54,103 nucleotides of DNA from Lachnoclostridium sp. MSJ-17 (GCF_018918205.1 NZ_JAHLQB010000014.1:1-54103); one strand, 5' to 3'. Shown: positions 27,746 through 37,093, counted from the stretch's first letter. Translations and numbers: made by a program. Notes: a model not told the origin generated them from the sequence alone.

Positions 27746-28316
27746 CCAGTTCATTTAATTCTTCAAAAGAATATAAACAATTCAGTGCGGTGAGCATCGC
27801 GTTGGTCGAAAGATATGACGGCATACCGAGATTTTTCAGCAGAGCCTGACGCAGCTTGGCAGAGTTTTCCGCTCCCGTCAGTCCGAGAGAGTACAAATCA
27901 GCCTTGGTGATCTCACGGTGGGCATTTCGTTCCTCGCCGATTATTACGGCGCCGCTTTTGCGTATGGCGTCGATAATCACCTCGTCGCTCACACCTTCTA
28001 CTCCGAGCAAGCCTTCCTTGCCGGGCTGAGCCTTGCGCTTCTCCTTGCCCGCGAGCTGAGGAATATAGCAGTGCTTCACCTGTTCCTTTGGCACGGCTCC
28101 GTTCAAAAAATTGCGTATCACAAATCCGGCGCCGTCGCTGTCGGTAAAAATGAGGATTCCACGGACAGCGGCAATCCTGCGGATAAGGCTGAGCTTTTCG
28201 GAATCCTTGAACACTCGGAAGCCGTTGGTTTCGATGATCGGAGAGTCGATGATGCCGCTGAGCTTGATTTTATCGTACCGTCCCTCTACGATCACCGCTT
28301 CCCTGAGCGAGATCAT
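27729..28316 (-). CDS. rnmV: Ribonuclease M5-like toprim protein
   Basis: A 195-residue toprim protein with DUF4093-like C-terminus. The toprim acidic residues are Glu11 in VIVEGRYD and the DxD at 59-61 in FTDSDGAG. RNase M5 matures 5S rRNA in Firmicutes. The start overlaps the holA stop by 4 bases. Some RNase M5 relatives act in other RNA steps, so the substrate is inferred from the family. Confidence 0.8.
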   Translation of the reverse strand: MISLREAVIVEGRYDKIKLSGIIDSPIIETNGFRVFKDSEKLSLIRRIAAVRGILIFTDSDGAGFVIRNFLNGAVPKEQVKHCYIPQLAGKEKRKAQPGKEGLLGVEGVSDEVIIDAIRKSGAVIIGEERNAHREITKADLYSLGLTGAENSAKLRQALLKNLGMPSYLSTNAMLTALNCLYSFEELNELVKSIG

Positions 28317-29350
28317 CGTCTTCCCTCCCTCGCGGTCAGCAAAAGCTGCGCGATCAGCTGCTCGAGATACATCCTTTCGTTAAGACGGACGGACTTGAGC
28401 TTCAGATCCGCGTCCATAAGCAGATCGAGACTCTTTCTCAGCGCTTCCGTGCTGACGCGGTTCGTGGAACGCTTGACCCGGTCAAGGACAAAGGTGCGTT
28501 TGCCGTAGCCGAAATCCTTGGCGAGCTCGCTGTTCATCACGGCGCATTCCGAAGCGACACGCGCCCGGTAGGCGTCGATGTATGCGTTTGAGAGCGTGTA
28601 GAGCATCGCGATAGGCTCCTCCTTCTGATAAAACAGGAGGTCAAGTACGCGGAACGCCTTATCTCCGTTGCCCGCGAGAACAGCGTCGGAAAGGTCGAAG
28701 ATTCGGCTCTCGAGATTGACGGTCGCGAGCTTGCTGATATCCTCAAGGCTGACTTCTTCGCCGCTTGAGTAGGAGCAAATCTTGTCGACCTCGTTTTTCA
28801 GGCGCGTCAGGTCGTCGCCGCAGAGCGAAACGAGCTTGTTTGCCGCCGCGCGTGAGATCAGCTTGCCGTTCGCGTTTGCCCATTTTGCGATGAATTTTTC
28901 GAGCGTGATCGCGTTCGGCTTCTTGAATTCGCAAACAGCGCCCTTTTTGCCGGCAGCCTTTACGATAGCGGAGAGAGTCTTGTCCTTTGGAGTGTTCGAC
29001 GGCATGGAAATCACGAGAATCGTGCCCTCGACCGGCTTTGTGCAGATTTCGAGGAAGGTATCCAGCTCCGTCTTTGTCATCATGTCAAAAAACGCGTCGC
29101 TGACAAGGACGAGGTTGTACTCGCTCATAAACGGCGTGACATATGTAGCCGCCGCGAGCTCGGTGAGATTGACCTCTCCGGAAAATCGGTGGAAATTGAA
29201 ATCCGACGGAGCCTTTCCCGCGATAGATTTGACGAGCTTTTCGGTGTAGCTGCGCACATACATCTGCTCCGCTCCGTAAATCAGGTACACGGGCGAAAAA
29301 TCGCGCGATTTGATTTGCTTCTTCAAGTCCGCTTCGGTGATATTCGGCAT
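28313..29350 (-). CDS. holA: DNA polymerase III delta subunit HolA
   Basis: A 345-residue clamp-loader delta subunit. The N-terminal PVYLIYGAEQMYVRSYTEKL, the middle LTRLKNEVDKICSYS and the C-terminal ALRKSLDLLMDADLKLKS are typical of HolA; it lacks a Walker motif, as expected. It opens the beta clamp during loading. The ATG at 29350 has AAAGGAG 8 bases upstream. Confidence 0.9.
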   Translation of the reverse strand: MPNITEADLKKQIKSRDFSPVYLIYGAEQMYVRSYTEKLVKSIAGKAPSDFNFHRFSGEVNLTELAAATYVTPFMSEYNLVLVSDAFFDMMTKTELDTFLEICTKPVEGTILVISMPSNTPKDKTLSAIVKAAGKKGAVCEFKKPNAITLEKFIAKWANANGKLISRAAANKLVSLCGDDLTRLKNEVDKICSYSSGEEVSLEDISKLATVNLESRIFDLSDAVLAGNGDKAFRVLDLLFYQKEEPIAMLYTLSNAYIDAYRARVASECAVMNSELAKDFGYGKRTFVLDRVKRSTNRVSTEALRKSLDLLMDADLKLKSVRLNERMYLEQLIAQLLLTAREGRR

Positions 29351-29371
29351 ACGCTCACTCCTTTCTCCGTC

Positions 29372-29402
29372 AAAAATCAAGGGTTTGGAAGAACCAAACC
29401 CC
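29372..29402 (-). terminator. Terminator of the phosphoribosyltransferase gene
   Basis: On the minus strand, GGGTTTGG-TTCTT-CCAAACCC is followed by TTGATTTTT. Confidence 0.75.
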
Positions 29403-29413
29403 AGTTTGTTATA

Positions 29414-29953
29414 TCAGTCCTTAAAAAACAGCGGAAGCGGCTCGAGGAAGATGATATCGTCTCTGTTCTTCGCGTCGCCCTCGGCAAGCACGCACGCCTT
29501 GCCGACGACCTCAACGTCGCAGGCTTCCATAAGCTGTTCGAGCGCCGCAAGACTCTCGCCGGTGGAAATAACATCGTCGACGATGAGCACACGCTTTCCT
29601 CTGAGGAAGTTCACGTCGTCCTCGCCGAGATAAAGCGTCTGGGCGTTCTCGGTGGTGATAGAGTTTACGGTAACATGGGTGCAGTTGCGCATATAAACCT
29701 TGATGCTCTTGCGCGCGATAACGTATTCACGGCAGCCCTGACGAGCCATTTCGTAACAGAGCGGAATGCCCTTTGCCTCGGCGGAAACAACAACATCGTG
29801 CCCGGGACAGATTTTGAGCAGCTCCGCGGCAGCCTTCTCTGTCACCTCGACGTCGCCGAACATGATAAAAGCCGCGATATCGAGCTTCTCGTTTACGGGA
29901 AACATATTGAGCTCGCGTTCAACTCCCGCTATCGTCATCTTGTACTTATCCAT
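29414..29953 (-). CDS. Phosphoribosyltransferase family protein (adenine PRTase-like)
   Basis: A 179-residue type I PRTase. The PRPP-binding signature RVLIVDDVISTGES is at 121-134, and VVVSAEAKGIPLCYEMAR resembles the adenine PRTase/purine operon repressor family. It probably makes a nucleotide from a base and PRPP, but base specificity cannot be read. The ATG at 29953 has GGGG 7-8 bases upstream. It is 12 bases downstream of the HIT gene on the same strand. Confidence 0.78.
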   Translation of the reverse strand: MDKYKMTIAGVERELNMFPVNEKLDIAAFIMFGDVEVTEKAAAELLKICPGHDVVVSAEAKGIPLCYEMARQGCREYVIARKSIKVYMRNCTHVTVNSITTENAQTLYLGEDDVNFLRGKRVLIVDDVISTGESLAALEQLMEACDVEVVGKACVLAEGDAKNRDDIIFLEPLPLFFKD

Positions 29954-29965
29954 ATCATCCACCCC

Positions 29966-30307
29966 TTACGCCATTTCGCCGTTGAGCTGCTTGCCGCCGA
30001 GAATGTGGAAATGCAGGTGCTTAACGGTCTGGCAGCCGTCGTCGCCGCAGTTGTTAACAATGCGGTAGCCGTTTGTAAGTCCGAGCGACTTTGTGATTTC
30101 GGGAATCTTTGTGAAGATATGCGCCACAACGTCAACATTCTCCGCGGTGATCGCGTCGGCACAGCAGATATGCTCCTTAGGTACAACGAGCACATGCACA
30201 GGCGCCTGCGGATTTACGTCGTGGAACGCGAGGATCTTGTCGTCCTCGTATGCTTTTTTTGACGGAATCGAACCGTCGATTATTTTACAGAAAATGCAGT
30301 CGTTCAT
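29966..30307 (-). CDS. HIT-family nucleotide hydrolase (HinT-like)
   Basis: A 113-residue histidine-triad protein. CIFCKI gives a CxxC pair (C4, C7), and the catalytic HLHFH is at 97-101. HinT-like enzymes hydrolyse purine nucleoside phosphoramidates. It precedes the phosphoribosyltransferase gene on the same strand, so both may serve nucleotide salvage. Confidence 0.9.
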   Translation of the reverse strand: MNDCIFCKIIDGSIPSKKAYEDDKILAFHDVNPQAPVHVLVVPKEHICCADAITAENVDVVAHIFTKIPEITKSLGLTNGYRIVNNCGDDGCQTVKHLHFHILGGKQLNGEMA

Positions 30308-30392
30308 TTTGTTCGCCCCTATTGTAATTATTTATAAAAGTGTTTAACACATCACTGATTATTTTACTACTATTTGAGCGAAAAATCAAGAG

Positions 30393-30431
30393 AAAAAATG
30401 ATCGGCAGCCGGTTTAAGCCGACCGCCGATC
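30393..30431 (-). terminator. Terminator of the der-plsY transcript
   Basis: On the minus strand, GATCGGCGGTCGGC and CCGGCTGCCGATC form a hairpin followed by ATTTTTTC. Confidence 0.85.
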
Positions 30432-30438
30432 ACTGAAA

Positions 30439-31167
30439 TCACTTTTTGGCTTTGATTTTCTTTTCCTCGCCGCGGATAAGTCTGCCGATATTGTCCTTGT
30501 GCTTGATCGTGACAAAGATGCCGATGATCAGCGCGGCGACAGTGGAAATCACCACGTAGGCGATGCTCGGCAAATTGTCGCCGTAGACAAGCCTGTCGAG
30601 CACGAATGTGGCGATAAATGTATAGGGTCCGTAGAGAACCGCTCCGGCGATGCTGCCGAGCGATATTATCTTCGAAATCAAAAACAGAATCAGGAACGTA
30701 CCGAGAACCATCAGGAAAACGCGCCAATCCTCAGTCAGCATAAGTGCCGCCGCCGAAACGACGCCCTTGCCGCCCTTGAAGTGGAAGTACAACGGAAATG
30801 AGTGTCCGAGAATACAGAATATTCCCGCGAGGTACTTGCCGACGTTTATTACCTGCGGCGAAACAGAGCTGTCGCCCGCGATAAGTGTAAACAGAAGTCC
30901 GCCGAGAAGCACTGCGATAACGCATTTGAGCGCGTCGCAGACGATCGTGATGATCGCGGGAACCTTGCCGACCGATCGCAGCACGTTCGTAAAGCCCGCG
31001 TTGCCGCTGCCCATATCGCGGATATCCTTCTTGCCCTTAGTCCAGATTTTTGTAACGATGACTGCGGGGTTGACGCTGCCGATAAGATACGCGATAACTG
31101 CGGTGAGCAGCCACACCCACCAGTACGCGCCGAAGGTTGATTGGATAACTTCTATGACAGGATCCAT
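30439..31167 (-). CDS. plsY: Glycerol-3-phosphate acyltransferase PlsY
   Basis: A 242-residue polytopic membrane enzyme transferring acyl from acyl-phosphate to glycerol-3-phosphate, the first step of phospholipid synthesis. Family motifs GSGNAGFTNVLR, HSFPLYFHFKGGKGV and the C-terminal HKDNIGRLIRGEEKK are present, with about five membrane helices. Its ATG overlaps the der stop (TAATG), so it is coupled to der. Confidence 0.92.
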   Translation of the reverse strand: MDPVIEVIQSTFGAYWWVWLLTAVIAYLIGSVNPAVIVTKIWTKGKKDIRDMGSGNAGFTNVLRSVGKVPAIITIVCDALKCVIAVLLGGLLFTLIAGDSSVSPQVINVGKYLAGIFCILGHSFPLYFHFKGGKGVVSAAALMLTEDWRVFLMVLGTFLILFLISKIISLGSIAGAVLYGPYTFIATFVLDRLVYGDNLPSIAYVVISTVAALIIGIFVTIKHKDNIGRLIRGEEKKIKAKK

Positions 31168-32489
31168 TACTTGTCGCCCCTTTCACGGATAATCATGCGG
31201 ACAGGCGTTCCCTCAAGCCCGAACGCCTCGCGTATGCGGTTTTCGAGATAACGCTGATATGAAAAGTGGAAAAGCTCCGCGTTATTGCAGAAGAACACGA
31301 ATGTCGGCGGCTTTACGCTCGTCTGGGTCATGTAGTAGATCTTGAGCCGCTTGCCCTTGTCGGACGGCGGCTGAACGCGCGTAGTAGCCTGAGCGAGCAG
31401 CTCGTTGAGCATACCCGTGCGGATCCTGAGACTCGCGTTTTCGTTCGCCGCGACGATAGCCTCGAACAGCCTGTCAATGCGCTGTCCTGTCTTTGCAGAG
31501 ATAAACACCTGCGGAGCGTAGGACATGAAAGCAAAATCGGCGTCGAGCTTCTTCTGGAACTCGGACATGGTCTTGTCGTTCTTCTCGACCGCGTCCCACT
31601 TGTTGACTGCGAGAATACACGCCTTGCCCGCCTCGTGAGCGAGTCCGGCAACCTTGGTGTCCTGCTCGGTGATTCCCTCCGTAGCGTCAATCATTATAAC
31701 GCAGACGTCGCTGCGCTCAATAGCCATCTTCGCGCGGAGAATGCTGTATTTCTCGATGTCGTCGTAAATGCGGCTCTGTCTGCGCAGACCCGCCGTGTCG
31801 GTGAAATTGAACCTGCCGTAGCTGTTCTCGATCAGCGTGTCGATAGAGTCGCGGGTAGTGCCTGCGATATCGGACACGATGCACCTCTCGGACGAGGTGA
31901 TTTTGTTGATAAGCGAGGACTTGCCCGCGTTCGGCTTGCCGATTACCGCGACGTTTACCGCGTCCTCGCCTTCCTCCTCTTCATCGGAGAAGGTCAGGTG
32001 CTCATACACCGCGTCGAGCAGATCGCCGGTGCCGTGGCCGTGAACCGCGGAAACCTGAACGGGATCGCCCAGACCAAGGTTGTAGAACTCGTAGAACGAC
32101 ATATCAGGCTCGCCGACGGTGTCGCATTTATTGACGCAGAGAACTACAGGCTTGCCCGACTTCTGAAGCATCTGGGCGACATCGGCGTCGGTGGCGACCA
32201 TGCCGCTCTTGCAGTCGGTAACAAGGATGATCGCGTTCGCCGTGTCGATAGCGAGCTCAGCCTGACGGCGCATCTGCTCTAAGATAACGTCGTCACTCTT
32301 GGGCTCGATGCCTCCGGTGTCGATTACCATGGCAGTCTTGCCGCACCATTCGACCTCGCCGTAGATGCGGTCGCGGGTAACTCCGGGGGTATCGTCAACA
32401 ATTGAGACGCGCTGTCCGATGAGTTTATTGAAAAGCGTTGATTTTCCGACATTCGGTCTGCCCACGATTGCAATCACAGGCTTGTTCAT
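31167..32489 (-). CDS. der: Ribosome biogenesis GTPase Der (EngA)
   Basis: A 440-residue double-GTPase. G1 motifs GRPNVGKS (near residue 10) and GKPNAGKS (near 180), G3 DTPG/DTAG and G4 NKCD/NKWD are present in both domains, followed by the KH-like C-terminal domain. It acts in 50S subunit assembly. The ATG at 32489 has AGGAG 9 bases upstream. A TTG three codons earlier is less likely. Confidence 0.95.
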   Translation of the reverse strand: MNKPVIAIVGRPNVGKSTLFNKLIGQRVSIVDDTPGVTRDRIYGEVEWCGKTAMVIDTGGIEPKSDDVILEQMRRQAELAIDTANAIILVTDCKSGMVATDADVAQMLQKSGKPVVLCVNKCDTVGEPDMSFYEFYNLGLGDPVQVSAVHGHGTGDLLDAVYEHLTFSDEEEEGEDAVNVAVIGKPNAGKSSLINKITSSERCIVSDIAGTTRDSIDTLIENSYGRFNFTDTAGLRRQSRIYDDIEKYSILRAKMAIERSDVCVIMIDATEGITEQDTKVAGLAHEAGKACILAVNKWDAVEKNDKTMSEFQKKLDADFAFMSYAPQVFISAKTGQRIDRLFEAIVAANENASLRIRTGMLNELLAQATTRVQPPSDKGKRLKIYYMTQTSVKPPTFVFFCNNAELFHFSYQRYLENRIREAFGLEGTPVRMIIRERGDK

Positions 32490-32513
32490 GTTTATCAACT
32501 CCTACGTATAAGA

Positions 32514-32548
32514 CAAAAGGGCGAGCAGAAGTATTGCTCCTGCCGCCC
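32514..32548 (-). terminator. Terminator of the yceD-rpmF transcript
   Basis: On the minus strand, GGGCGGCAGGA and TTCTGCTCGCCC form an imperfect hairpin followed by TTTT, behind the L32 gene. Confidence 0.6.
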
Positions 32549-32566
32549 GTCGTTTTCAATAAAGGA

Positions 32567-32752
32567 TTATGCTTCCTTCTTAACGATAACCTGTCTGCCG
32601 TTGTACATACCGCAGTTGCCGCAAGCTCTGTGCGCAGCCATCAGCTCGCCGCAGTTAGGGCAAGTTGTGAGTGTGGGCGCGTTGAGCTTCCATACTGTTG
32701 AACGTCTTGAGCTCTTTCTTGCGTGTGATGTTTTTCTTGTAGGTACTGCCAT
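32567..32752 (-). CDS. rpmF: 50S ribosomal protein L32
   Basis: A 61-residue L32 with the basic N-terminus MAVPTRKTSHARKSSRR and the two-CxxC zinc ribbon CPNC...CGNC, the zinc-binding (C+) form. It follows yceD at 20 bases, the usual pairing. Confidence 0.95.
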   Translation of the reverse strand: MAVPTRKTSHARKSSRRSTVWKLNAPTLTTCPNCGELMAAHRACGNCGMYNGRQVIVKKEA

Positions 32753-32772
32753 TTCAAAGACCTCCTTGTATA

Positions 32773-33273
32773 TTATTCATCTTCCATAAACTGTTTGAGG
32801 ATCTCAAGCCTCGGATCGACCTGCGTTTTGCTGCAGCCGCAGTCGCCGTCGTTGAGGTTCTTGCCGCACTCCGGACACAAGCCTTTGCAATCATCCTTAC
32901 AGAGAAATTTCTGAGGATAGTTTAGGATAATGTCCGAGATAACGACCTCGTCAAGCTCGAGGGTGAAATCCGGAGTTTCAATATAATCGTCGTTGCGCTC
33001 GTCAACAAGCTCGCGCACCAGCGGGTGTGAGAAGCTTACCTCTGCAACGTCCTCAACGGGAGTGCCGCAGCGGTCGCAGGGACGGCAGAAGCCGTACTTG
33101 CAGCTGAGAGTCAGGGTAACAAGACTCGCCCGGTTCGTTGCCTCAGCATTGACCGAAACGGGAGAAGTGAATGGAAAAATCCCGTCGATGTCGAGTTTTG
33201 TAATATCAAGCTCGTAGGAACATTTCTTTGTTTCACCGTCGCTTAAAAAGACGGATTTCAGTTCAAAAAGCAT
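32773..33273 (-). CDS. yceD: YceD/DUF177 protein
   Basis: A 166-residue DUF177 protein, almost always encoded before rpmF and linked to 23S rRNA accumulation. Cysteines occur as CRPCDRCG, CKDDCKGLCPECG and CGCS, so zinc binding is likely. The ATG at 33273 has GGGGTG just upstream; a GTG two codons earlier is possible. Confidence 0.85.
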   Translation of the reverse strand: MLFELKSVFLSDGETKKCSYELDITKLDIDGIFPFTSPVSVNAEATNRASLVTLTLSCKYGFCRPCDRCGTPVEDVAEVSFSHPLVRELVDERNDDYIETPDFTLELDEVVISDIILNYPQKFLCKDDCKGLCPECGKNLNDGDCGCSKTQVDPRLEILKQFMEDE

Positions 33274-33319
33274 TGACACACCCCAAACCGCATAAACGCA
33301 TATTAAAACGCTGTCTTAT

Positions 33320-33348
33320 ATTATACAAAATGATTGGGGCTTTGTCAA
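33320..33348 (-). promoter_or_regulatory. Promoter of yceD-rpmF
   Basis: On the minus strand, perfect TTGACA (33343-33348) and TATAAT (33320-33325) with a 17-base spacer. Confidence 0.8.
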
Positions 33349-33441
33349 CCGAAAAAAACGAGATTTTTCAATTTTTACCGCTTTTTCGGCGCATAGCACA
33401 GAGGTATTTTCTGTATTGGAATAATGCTGTGCTATTGCGAG

Positions 33442-33472
33442 AAAAAACGCTCCCGGAATGCCCCGGGAGCGT
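33442..33472 (-). terminator. Terminator after the small P-loop protein gene
   Basis: On the minus strand, CGCTCCCGG-GGCATT-CCGGGAGCG followed by six Ts. Confidence 0.9.
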
Positions 33473-33495
33473 ATGATTCATTCAATTTTCGGTAA

Positions 33496-33912
33496 TCAGA
33501 CAGCCTCGCAAACCGCGTTGATCGACTCGGGAATGTCCGCGCTGTCAGCGGAGATAAGGAGCGTGATGTTGGTGGAAGTGGTCTCGGAGAGCTCCTGCAG
33601 CTTCTTTGTGAAGGACTCAAGACCCGCAATAGCCTCGGGAGCGATCTTGAAGGTGGAGTCAACGAGAATATCGGTCACGTCGTAGTTGCCCGCGCAGATG
33701 CCGCTGAGGAAGCCGTAAAGCATATCGTAGCCGTAGATTGTGTACTGCTCGGTGTCAATAAGTCTTGCCTTGTGGGTAACGTCGTAGGTGAGCTTGGAGC
33801 CCTTTTCAATTACAACAACGTTGCCTGAGGAAGCCGCTACCGCCTCGTTAGCGAGCGCGATGAGCTTCTTTGTTTTTCCTGTGCCTTTTTTACCGATTAA
33901 TAATTTAACCAT
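33496..33912 (-). CDS. Minimal P-loop ATPase-like protein, unknown
   Basis: A 138-residue protein with a clear Walker A (GKKGTGKTKK, residues 7-16) and a DILVDSTF strand that may be Walker B, although the usual Glu is missing. No other domain fits in so short a protein. It is downstream of pgi, 44 bases away, on the same strand and probably in the same transcript. I do not recognise a function; it could be a small NTPase or a nucleotide sensor. Confidence 0.65.
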   Translation of the reverse strand: MVKLLIGKKGTGKTKKLIALANEAVAASSGNVVVIEKGSKLTYDVTHKARLIDTEQYTIYGYDMLYGFLSGICAGNYDVTDILVDSTFKIAPEAIAGLESFTKKLQELSETTSTNITLLISADSADIPESINAVCEAV

Positions 33913-33956
33913 TGTAAAAACCTCCTGTATTTTAAAACTGTTTTCTTACGTATCGA

Positions 33957-35294
33957 TCAGCCGAGTCTTGCCTCGAGCTCAGCCTTTAATTCTGTGTAAC
34001 CGGGCTTGCCGAGAAGAGCGAACATGTTCTTCTTGTAGCTCTCAACGCCGGGCTGGTTGAAGGGATTGACTCCGAGCATAGCGCCGGAAATAGCGCATGC
34101 CTTCTCGAAGAAGTAGATGAGATAACCGAGCTCGGTCTCGTTCATCTCGGGAACGTTGAGCACGATGTTTGGAACGCCGCCGTCGTTGTGCGCGAGAACG
34201 GTGCCCTCAAACGCCTTGCGGTTAACAAAGCCCATGGTCTTGCCGCTGAGGAAGTTGAGTCCGTCAACGTTTGTCGGGTCGGTGCCGAGAGTGATCTCCT
34301 GCTTGCACTTGTCGAAGAGAACGACTGTCTCAAACATGGTGCGTCTGCCGTCCTGAATGTACTGACCGAGGGAGTGAAGGTCGGTTGAGAAAACAACGCT
34401 GGAGGGATAGATGCCCTTGTTGTCCTTGCCCTCGCTCTCGCCGTAAAGCTGCTTGAACCACTCAGCCATCATCGTGTAGGCGGGCTCGTAGGCAACCATG
34501 ATCTCCATAGTCTTGCCCTTGCGGTAAAGCAGATTGCGGATAGCGGCGTACTTGTAGCAGTCGTTGGTGAACAGGTCGTCGTTGTCGAGCTCCTTCTGAG
34601 CGGTCTGAGCGCCCTGCATAAGAGCGTCGATATCAGCGCCGGAAACAGCGATAGGAAGCAGACCTACAGCGGTGAGAACAGAGAAACGTCCGCCTACATC
34701 GTCGGGTACAACAAATGTCTCGTAGCCTTCCTTGTCGGCGAGCTCCTTGAGGGTTCCTCTCGCCTTGTCGGTGGTGCAGTAGATGCGCTCTCGCGCGCCA
34801 TCCTTGCCGTACTTCTTCTCGAGCATCTCGCGGAAAACGCGGAAAGCGATAGCGGGCTCGGTGGTAGTGCCGGACTTTGAAATCATATTTACAGAAACAT
34901 CCTTGCCCTCGCAAAGCTCCATGAGCTCAGCAAGCGCCGAGGAGCTGATGGAATTGCCCGTGAAGAAAATCTGCGGGGTGTCCTTGCAGGTGAGGTTGTA
35001 GTTCTGTGAGGTGAGGAATTCGATCGCCGCGCGTGCGCCGAGATAGGAACCGCCGATGCCGATAACAACAAACACGTCGGTATCCTTCTTGATCTTTTCA
35101 GCCGCCGCTTTGATGCGCGCAAACTCCTCTTTGTCATAATCTGTGGGAAGGTTCAGCCAGCCGATAAAGTCGTTGCCGAGGCAGGTGCCGTCGTGCAGAG
35201 CCTTGTGTGCCGCCTTGACTTCACCCGCGATACCCTCATACTCATGATCTCTGATAAATCCATTTAAATACTTGTCAGTTAATTTAGTAGCCAT
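33957..35294 (-). CDS. pgi: Glucose-6-phosphate isomerase
   Basis: A 445-residue Pgi, interconverting glucose-6-P and fructose-6-P. SIS-domain signatures [19 protein letters not shown] and [16 protein letters not shown], and the C-terminal [16 protein letters not shown], are complete. The length is in the range of the shorter Firmicute-type Pgi. Confidence 0.95.
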   Translation of the reverse strand: MATKLTDKYLNGFIRDHEYEGIAGEVKAAHKALHDGTCLGNDFIGWLNLPTDYDKEEFARIKAAAEKIKKDTDVFVVIGIGGSYLGARAAIEFLTSQNYNLTCKDTPQIFFTGNSISSSALAELMELCEGKDVSVNMISKSGTTTEPAIAFRVFREMLEKKYGKDGARERIYCTTDKARGTLKELADKEGYETFVVPDDVGGRFSVLTAVGLLPIAVSGADIDALMQGAQTAQKELDNDDLFTNDCYKYAAIRNLLYRKGKTMEIMVAYEPAYTMMAEWFKQLYGESEGKDNKGIYPSSVVFSTDLHSLGQYIQDGRRTMFETVVLFDKCKQEITLGTDPTNVDGLNFLSGKTMGFVNRKAFEGTVLAHNDGGVPNIVLNVPEMNETELGYLIYFFEKACAISGAMLGVNPFNQPGVESYKKNMFALLGKPGYTELKAELEARLG

Positions 35295-35327
35295 AGTACA
35301 AACTCCTCCAAATACCTTTATTCATTT

Positions 35328-35356
35328 ATTATACAATAAAAGCGGGTATTTTGCAA
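35328..35356 (-). promoter_or_regulatory. Promoter of pgi
   Basis: On the minus strand, TTGCAA (35351-35356) and TATAAT (35328-35333) with a 17-base spacer, about 35 bases before the start codon. Confidence 0.65.
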
Positions 35357-35373
35357 GGCGTTTTCACCAAAAT

Positions 35374-36510
35374 TTATAATGCAGTTATAGAATTAAAAAG
35401 ATAAGCAAAAATCCTGCCAAACGAGGTCTTGTCAACAGCATTTTCCGCGATTATCTCATAGGTCTGAGTTTCATCGCCGAGGGTATAGGTGATTTTTCCG
35501 ACGACCTCTCCCTCCTCGACGGGCGCTTCGGCGGCTTCGGGCAGAGATACCTCGCACTCCGCCTCGTCCGCGCTCGCCTTTTCGGTGACTATGCTGCCGC
35601 GGATATCGCAGGAAATACCGACTGAACTATCCATGCCGCCGTTTACGGAAAGCGTAAGCGGCAAATCATCCGGCGGCGTTAATTCTTTTACCGAATAATT
35701 AGCAAAACCGTGGTCAAGAAGCGCGGCTGAGTCGGCAAAGCGCTGCTTGCCCGTATCGCAGCCGAGTACAACGGAGAGCAAAGTCATTCCGTCGCGTACG
35801 GCGCTTGCCGCCATGCAGCAGCCTGCGTCGTCGGTTGTGCCGGTTTTCAGTCCCGTAATGCCCTTGTAGGTCTTGAGCAGCTTGTTTGTGTTGACGATCT
35901 GAGTCTCGCCGTTTCTGAGATAATCGAGCCAGATCGACGTGTAGTCATAGATTTTCTCGTGCTTCATCAGCTCTCTCGACATCAGCGCCACGTCGTAAGC
36001 AGAGGTCAGGTGACCTTCCTCGTCAAGACCGTTGCAGTTTTTGAAGGTCGTATCGTCCATGCCAAGCTCCTTGGCGCGGGCGTTCATCTGCTCAACAAAC
36101 GCGTCCTCGCTGCCGCTGATGTGCTCAGCGAGAGCTACAGCCGCGTCGTTTGCCGAAGCGACGACCGTTGCCTTTATCATATCGTCGGCGCTCATGCTCT
36201 CGCCCTCCTCGAGCCAAATGTCGCTTCCGCCCATTGAAGCGGCGTGCGCCGAGGCGGTAATAGTGTCGTCAAGGCTCAGTCTGCCGCTGTCCATCGCCTC
36301 AAAAACGAGCAGCAGCGTCATGACCTTTGTAATCGACGCGCAGGGTCTTTGCTCATGTGCATTTTTCTCAAAAAGAATTTTGCCTGTGCCCGCTTCCATT
36401 AATATTGCCGACGGTGCGGAAATGCTCTCTTCGTCAAGCGCGAATGCGGGCATGGCCGACGTTATCAAAATCGAACAGGCGAGCAATATTGAAATAAACA
36501 CTTTTTTCAT
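35374..36510 (-). CDS. dacF: D-alanyl-D-alanine carboxypeptidase (PBP5/DacF type)
   Basis: A 378-residue exported penicillin-binding protein that trims the pentapeptide of peptidoglycan. A signal peptide covers residues 1-24 (ends MPAFA). The three active-site motifs are SITK (Ser59-Lys62), SAN (119-121) and KTG (222-224). The C-terminal domain resembles PBP5-like DacF, ending in a possible amphipathic membrane anchor (FGRIFAYLFN). Confidence 0.9.
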   Translation of the reverse strand: MKKVFISILLACSILITSAMPAFALDEESISAPSAILMEAGTGKILFEKNAHEQRPCASITKVMTLLLVFEAMDSGRLSLDDTITASAHAASMGGSDIWLEEGESMSADDMIKATVVASANDAAVALAEHISGSEDAFVEQMNARAKELGMDDTTFKNCNGLDEEGHLTSAYDVALMSRELMKHEKIYDYTSIWLDYLRNGETQIVNTNKLLKTYKGITGLKTGTTDDAGCCMAASAVRDGMTLLSVVLGCDTGKQRFADSAALLDHGFANYSVKELTPPDDLPLTLSVNGGMDSSVGISCDIRGSIVTEKASADEAECEVSLPEAAEAPVEEGEVVGKITYTLGDETQTYEIIAENAVDKTSFGRIFAYLFNSITAL

Positions 36511-36514
36511 ATGT

Positions 36515-36554
36515 AAAACACCTCGCCCTATCCTATGAGCGAGGTGTGTTTTTT
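36515..36554. terminator. Hairpin between the zinc-ribbon protein gene and dacF
   Basis: ACACCTCGC and GCGAGGTGT flank a 12-base loop, with A/T runs on both sides, suggesting a bidirectional terminator. It would end the zinc-ribbon gene before dacF. Confidence 0.6.
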
Positions 36555-36555
36555 A

Positions 36556-37077
36556 TTACTTAAGGAATGTTAGTTTTCTTACGAGCAGCGGCTCTATCGA
36601 CTTATTGCGGCAGACGTTGATGAAGCAGATGATTTCAACAACGCCGAGGAATGCGAGCAATCCGCAGCCCGCGATCAGACCGATGCAGGTCCAGCTGAGA
36701 ACCGCCGCAGCGACTCCCACGAGGATTTCGGTAATGAGGATCATCAGCATCTGCTTGATGTGGAAGCGCAGATAAGCGGAATTGTCGGAGCTCTTAGCGA
36801 GCAGCGCGATGATTATGCCGATAAAGCTGAGGGCGTAAATCGCGAGGGCGAAGATTTTGTTGTCGTGAACCTCTTCCTCGCTGAATTCGTCAGTGTGGTC
36901 ATACGGGCTTACAGCCGGCGCCGCCGGTGCGGCAGGCGGAGTCTGCTGCTGTACGGGCTGCTGATAAGGCTGAATATTCTGCTCCGGCTGAGGCGCGGCG
37001 TTCAGGGGCGTGCCGCAGTTAGTGCAGAATGCCGCGTCGTCGGCAAGGCTCGCGTGGCACTGTGGACATGTTTTCAT
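36556..37077 (-). CDS. Zinc-ribbon membrane protein (DUF4870-like)
   Basis: A 173-residue protein. An N-terminal zinc ribbon (C4, C7, C18, C21), a Gln/Pro/Ala-rich linker (about 25-65) and three hydrophobic helices, with the DUF4870-like SAYLRFHIKQMLMILI segment. It is cytosolic at the N-terminus and membrane-bound. The ATG at 37077 has AAAGGAG upstream. Function unknown. Confidence 0.7.
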   Translation of the reverse strand: MKTCPQCHASLADDAAFCTNCGTPLNAAPQPEQNIQPYQQPVQQQTPPAAPAAPAVSPYDHTDEFSEEEVHDNKIFALAIYALSFIGIIIALLAKSSDNSAYLRFHIKQMLMILITEILVGVAAAVLSWTCIGLIAGCGLLAFLGVVEIICFINVCRNKSIEPLLVRKLTFLK

Positions 37078-37093
37078 ATTATTATCTCCTTTA

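Noticed and set aside
31266-32282. 338-residue plus-strand ORF opposite der
   Set aside because: Shadow of a conserved GTPase.
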